Of a stretch of DNA of 64,000 nt, positions 60,752 to 64,000 are shown one piece after another. Made by a program: the position numbers and the translations under genes. Source of the DNA: Massiliimicrobium timonense (lineage in GTDB: Bacteria; Bacillota_I; Bacilli_A; Erysipelotrichales; Coprobacillaceae); NCBI RefSeq assembly GCF_002160865.1, contig NZ_NFLJ01000011.1:1-64000 (forward strand). The letters run 5' to 3'. The notes under the pieces were generated by a model that made no database searches, was not told where the DNA came from, and saw only the letters and a list, made by a program, of their open reading frames with translations. Every line of letters starts with the position of its first letter. The first letter of the stretch is position 1.

Positions 60752-61680
60752 AGTTAATATTATCATTAAATCGTAAAGAAAGACTATATGATTATGTATC
60801 TATGGGTATTGATACATTTATATTAGGGTGTGAATATTCTTTTTATGCTCCTTATTATTATTCATTAGAAGATATCAAGACAATTTGTCAACAATATCCT
60901 CAATGTCATTTTTATGTTGCGCTTAATGCTTTATATGATGAACATGATATAGAAACATTAAAAAATTATATAGATGAATTATCAAAACTTTCTATTTATG
61001 GTATTATTTTTGAAGATTTTGGTGTTTTACAAATCGTGAAAGATAAGCAATATTCATTTGATATGATGTATGCTCCGGAAACATTAAATACCAATGCGAT
61101 GACATTAAATGTTTTAAAAGAACAGGGTGTAACCAGTGCGCAAATCGCACGTGTTATTCCATTAGAAGAACAATTATTAATCCAGCAACAAGTTAATATG
61201 CCTTTAATGTTGCAGGTTCATGGGGTAGAATATATTGCTGCCAGTAAAAGAGCATTATTAAGCAATTATCAAAAAGCTTCAGGACTTGAATTTGATAAAG
61301 AAAGTCAAACACGTTTAACGATTCAAGCAAGAAATTCTGATTATGCTTTTCATATTTATGAAGATCAAAAGGGTACACATATTTTTTCTTTCACACGTTT
61401 ATATATGTTAGATTTATTGAATCAGATTCATCATTTTGATTATTTATATATTGAAACATTAATGATGAGTGAAGAAGAAGCTGTAGAAGTGGCTTCACTT
61501 TATAGTGATGCTTTAAAGAGTTTTGAAAATCATACATATGATCGTGATGTGAAAGCATATATGCGTTTGCTGTATCAATTAAAAACACCATTAGATCGTG
61601 GTTTTCTATTTGATCAGACAGTTTATAAATTAGAAGATGTAAGGAAGATGGATCATGAGAAAAATCAGTCAAATCATTGA
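60748..61680 (+). CDS. trhP1: U32-family tRNA hydroxylation protein P1-like
   Basis: 310 aa. Resembles B. subtilis YrrN (TrhP1), a U32 peptidase-like subunit needed for prephenate-dependent 5-hydroxylation of tRNA uridine 34. It lacks the cysteine-rich U32 signature that the next gene keeps. ATG 60748 lies in an ATGA overlap with trmR. Its 3' end overlaps trhP2 by 26 nt. Confidence 0.85.
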   Translation: MKLILSLNRKERLYDYVSMGIDTFILGCEYSFYAPYYYSLEDIKTICQQYPQCHFYVALNALYDEHDIETLKNYIDELSKLSIYGIIFEDFGVLQIVKDKQYSFDMMYAPETLNTNAMTLNVLKEQGVTSAQIARVIPLEEQLLIQQQVNMPLMLQVHGVEYIAASKRALLSNYQKASGLEFDKESQTRLTIQARNSDYAFHIYEDQKGTHIFSFTRLYMLDLLNQIHHFDYLYIETLMMSEEEAVEVASLYSDALKSFENHTYDRDVKAYMRLLYQLKTPLDRGFLFDQTVYKLEDVRKMDHEKNQSNH

Positions 61681-62902
61681 TGGGAAAAGAAAAATTATAA
61701 AAAAACCAGAATTATTAGCTCCGGCTGGTAATCTTGAAAAGTTAAAAGTAGCGATTATGTATGGCGCCGATGCTGTTTTTGTAGGTGGAAAAGAATTTTC
61801 ATTACGTTCACAGGCTTCTAATTTTACTTTAGAAGATATCCGTGAAGGTGTTGAATTTGCGAAAAAATATGGAGCTCATATTCATGTCACATGCAATATT
61901 ATTTTACATCAGGATAATCTAGAAGGACTGAAAAACTATTTAAAACAATTAGATGATATAGGTGTCACAGCCATTATTGTTGCTGATCCTTATATTATGA
62001 AAATAGCTAAAGATATGCATTTAAATCTTGAAGTTCATGTGTCTACACAACTTTCTACTTTGAATAGTCAAGCAATTGCATTTTATCAAAAGATGGGAAT
62101 GGATCGTGTTGTTTTAGGACGAGAAGTGACTTATGAAGATTTAAGAGCAATTATGGATAAAGTGGATGTAGATATAGAATATTTTATTCATGGAGCAATG
62201 TGTATTCATTATTCTGGTAGATGTATGCTTTCTAACTATTTAAGTCGTCGTGATGCCAATCGTGGTGGTTGTTCACAATCTTGTCGCTGGTATTATGATT
62301 TATATCAGGATGGTGTTCTTGTCAATAAAGAAGATGATATGCCTTTTAGTATGTCAAGTAAAGATATGAGTCTTGTTCATCATATTGGTGAACTGATTGA
62401 ATTAGGAGTTGATTCTTTTAAAATTGAAGGACGTATGAAATCGGTTCATTATATTGCGACAATTGTGTCTACTTATCGTAAATTGATTGATGCCTATTGT
62501 GAAGATCCTGATCATTTTCAACAAGATGATTTTTATGAAAAAGAATTACAAAAAGCAGCCAACCGAGCTTTATGTCATGGATTTTATTTTGATCATCCAG
62601 GTGTTGATGAGCAATTATTTAATATGCGTGATGAACATCCTACACAAGAATTTGTGATGCGTATTGTCGATTACAATCATCAAAATCATTTAGCTAAAAT
62701 AGAACAAAGAAATTATTTTGAAATGGGTGATCAGATTGAAATTTTCTCTCCACATCATGATAATCTTTTCTTTACAGTTGAAAAACTTTATAATGAAGAT
62801 ATGGAAGAAGTCACAAAAGCAAATCATCCAATGGAAATACTCTATGTTGAAATACCTCATCGTGTATTAGCAAATGATATGGGAAGAAAGGTGAGAAAAT
62901 GA
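61655..62902 (+). CDS. trhP2: U32-family tRNA hydroxylation protein P2-like
   Basis: 415 aa. U32 peptidase-family protein corresponding to YrrO/TrhP2. It starts [15 protein letters not shown] and holds the U32 signature [20 protein letters not shown] with downstream GGCSQSCRW, likely Fe-S ligands. With trhP1 it should make 5-hydroxyuridine, which TrmR methylates. The stop overlaps udk in ATGA. Confidence 0.9.
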   Translation: MRKISQIIDGKRKIIKKPELLAPAGNLEKLKVAIMYGADAVFVGGKEFSLRSQASNFTLEDIREGVEFAKKYGAHIHVTCNIILHQDNLEGLKNYLKQLDDIGVTAIIVADPYIMKIAKDMHLNLEVHVSTQLSTLNSQAIAFYQKMGMDRVVLGREVTYEDLRAIMDKVDVDIEYFIHGAMCIHYSGRCMLSNYLSRRDANRGGCSQSCRWYYDLYQDGVLVNKEDDMPFSMSSKDMSLVHHIGELIELGVDSFKIEGRMKSVHYIATIVSTYRKLIDAYCEDPDHFQQDDFYEKELQKAANRALCHGFYFDHPGVDEQLFNMRDEHPTQEFVMRIVDYNHQNHLAKIEQRNYFEMGDQIEIFSPHHDNLFFTVEKLYNEDMEEVTKANHPMEILYVEIPHRVLANDMGRKVRK

Positions 62903-63528
62903 TGAAAAATCAAGCTGTTATTATTGGTATAGCTGGAGGAAGTGCCTCAGGGAAAACCTCAATAGCGAAACAGTTATATGATTATTTTAAAGGACATCAT
63001 AAAGTAAAAATTTTAAAACAAGATGATTATTATAAAGATCAAAGTCATTTAAGTTTTGAAGAACGTGCTAAAACAAATTATGATCATCCTTTTGCATTTG
63101 ATACAGATTTACTGGTAGAACATTTAAAAAAGCTAAAGAAAAAAGAACGTATAGAAAAACCAACATATGATTATACTTTACATACACGTAGTTCTATTAC
63201 TGAAGTCATCGAAAAAAGAGATGTGATTATTTTAGAGGGTATTTTTGTTTTAGCTGAACCTTCAATAAGAGAGTTATGTGATATTCTTGTTTATGTTGAT
63301 ACAGATAGTGATATCCGTTTTATCAGACGTTTAAAAAGAGATATCGAAGAAAGGGGAAGAAGTCTGCAATCTGTTTGTGAACAATATCTGACAACAGTTA
63401 GACCTATGCATGAACAGTTTATTGAACCTTCTAAAAAATATGCACATATCATTATTCCTGAGGGTGGAAGTAATCATGTGGCTGTTGATTTATTAACAAC
63501 AAAAATCAAAAGTATCATTGATGAATAG
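62899..63528 (+). CDS. udk: Uridine kinase
   Basis: 209 aa. Phosphorylates uridine and cytidine with ATP or GTP in pyrimidine salvage. P-loop GGSASGKTS near residues 14-22, [16 protein letters not shown] and the lid region [11 protein letters not shown] are all present. The start ATG 62899 overlaps trhP2 (ATGATG); ATG 62902 is equally possible. The position before greA matches B. subtilis. Confidence 0.96.
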   Translation: MMKNQAVIIGIAGGSASGKTSIAKQLYDYFKGHHKVKILKQDDYYKDQSHLSFEERAKTNYDHPFAFDTDLLVEHLKKLKKKERIEKPTYDYTLHTRSSITEVIEKRDVIILEGIFVLAEPSIRELCDILVYVDTDSDIRFIRRLKRDIEERGRSLQSVCEQYLTTVRPMHEQFIEPSKKYAHIIIPEGGSNHVAVDLLTTKIKSIIDE

Positions 63529-63601
63529 AGAAAATTTAAGAGAGAATGCTAGTATTTTCAACATATTTATGTTATAGTATAGTCTGCGAGGTGGATAAAT
63601 T

Positions 63602-64000
63602 ATGGATCATGATGCAGTTTTATTAACCCAAAGTGGGGTTGAAAAACTAAAACAAGAAAAAGAACAGTTAATTAATGTCGAAAGACCAAAAGTTATTGAA
63701 GAATTGCAATTAGCACGTTCTCAAGGTGACTTATCAGAAAATGCGGATTATGATGCAGCTAGAGATAAACAGGCACATATTGAAGCAAGAATCAAAGAAA
63801 TTGATCAAATGCTTTTACATGTGCAAATTATTGATGAATCACAATTAGATAGCACAGTTGCAAAACCAGGAGCAACTGTCACAATTTTAGATTTATCAGA
63901 AGCCAATGCTCAAGAAGAAACTTTTACAATCGTTGGAACATTTGAAACAGATCCATTGAATGGTAAAATTTCAAATGAATCTCCATTAGCGAAAGCTATT
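63602..64000 (+). CDS. greA: Transcription elongation factor GreA (3' end outside the window)
   Basis: 133 codons are visible of about 157 expected. GreA stimulates RNA polymerase to cleave backtracked RNA. The N-terminal coiled coil carries the family tip: LARSQGDLSENADYDAARDKQ (in part) with the acidic residues D and E needed for cleavage. GAGGTGG precedes ATG 63602. The reading frame is open to the window edge. Confidence 0.97.
   Translation, partial: MDHDAVLLTQSGVEKLKQEKEQLINVERPKVIEELQLARSQGDLSENADYDAARDKQAHIEARIKEIDQMLLHVQIIDESQLDSTVAKPGATVTILDLSEANAQEETFTIVGTFETDPLNGKISNESPLAKAI

Overview
The window is AT-rich, low-GC Gram-positive (Bacillota) chromosome. Strong Shine-Dalgarno sites, a T-box in front of alaS, and the gene order alaS-ireB-ruvX-DUF1292 ... 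mltG-trmR-trhP1-trhP2-udk-greA are typical Firmicutes traits. The very AT-rich codon use and the protein types suggest an Erysipelotrichia-like gut bacterium, but that placement is inference. The window starts inside a CRISPR array and ends inside greA.

Layout. (1) 1-11236: complete type I-B CRISPR-Cas locus. Array 1 (8 repeats, cut by the left edge) is followed by cas6-cas8b-cas7-cas5-cas3-cas4-cas1-cas2, an AT-rich leader, and array 2 (28 repeats). (2) 11237-14785: mobile DNA. A group II intron of the class C type sits directly behind an intrinsic terminator past the end of array 2, followed by an IS1380-family transposase. (3) 14869-22795: a four-gene Wadjet type II operon (jetABCD), an SMC-like anti-plasmid system. 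(4) 22796-29042: accessory genes, several unknown or broken. They include a 58-aa gene sharing a terminator with jetD, a peptidase E, a frameshifted Mrr-type restriction enzyme, a likely small structured RNA with its own promoter and terminator, a HAD protein of the RNA-repair type, and two unknown helical proteins, one interrupted by a stop codon. (5) 29178-36484: nucleic-acid genes. They are a SWIM/SNF2 helicase followed by an unknown protein carrying an RNA-polymerase alpha-CTD-like domain, a metallophosphoesterase divergent from kptA, and a WYL regulator divergent from a stand-alone HIRAN protein. (6) 36561-45031: metabolic and regulatory genes (ucpA-like SDR, DUF554, a CobW-like GTPase, birA, DMP19, acyl carrier protein, corA, a MocR regulator divergent from a GH4 6-phospho-glucosidase) and two tRNAs (Ser-GCT, Asp-GTC). 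(7) 45065-64000: housekeeping genes (nudF, an RluA-type pseudouridine synthase, ROK kinase, mnmA, recD2, transporters, T-box-alaS, ireB, ruvX, DUF1292, lactonase, mltG, the tRNA wobble-uridine cassette trmR/trhP1/trhP2, udk, greA).

How it fits together. The first 26 kb is a defence island: CRISPR I-B targets invading DNA by sequence, Wadjet II by plasmid topology, and an Mrr enzyme, now broken, once added restriction. Selfish elements sit in the gap between the two large systems. The right third is conserved core chromosome in which tRNA functions recur (alaS, mnmA, trmR/trhP, two tRNAs). I did not find a completely new defence operon that I can prove. The best undescribed candidates are the SNF2-SWIM/alpha-CTD-like pair (29178-33879), the unknown cluster just upstream of it, and two compact RNAs (25824-25948, and 45620-45722 on the minus strand).
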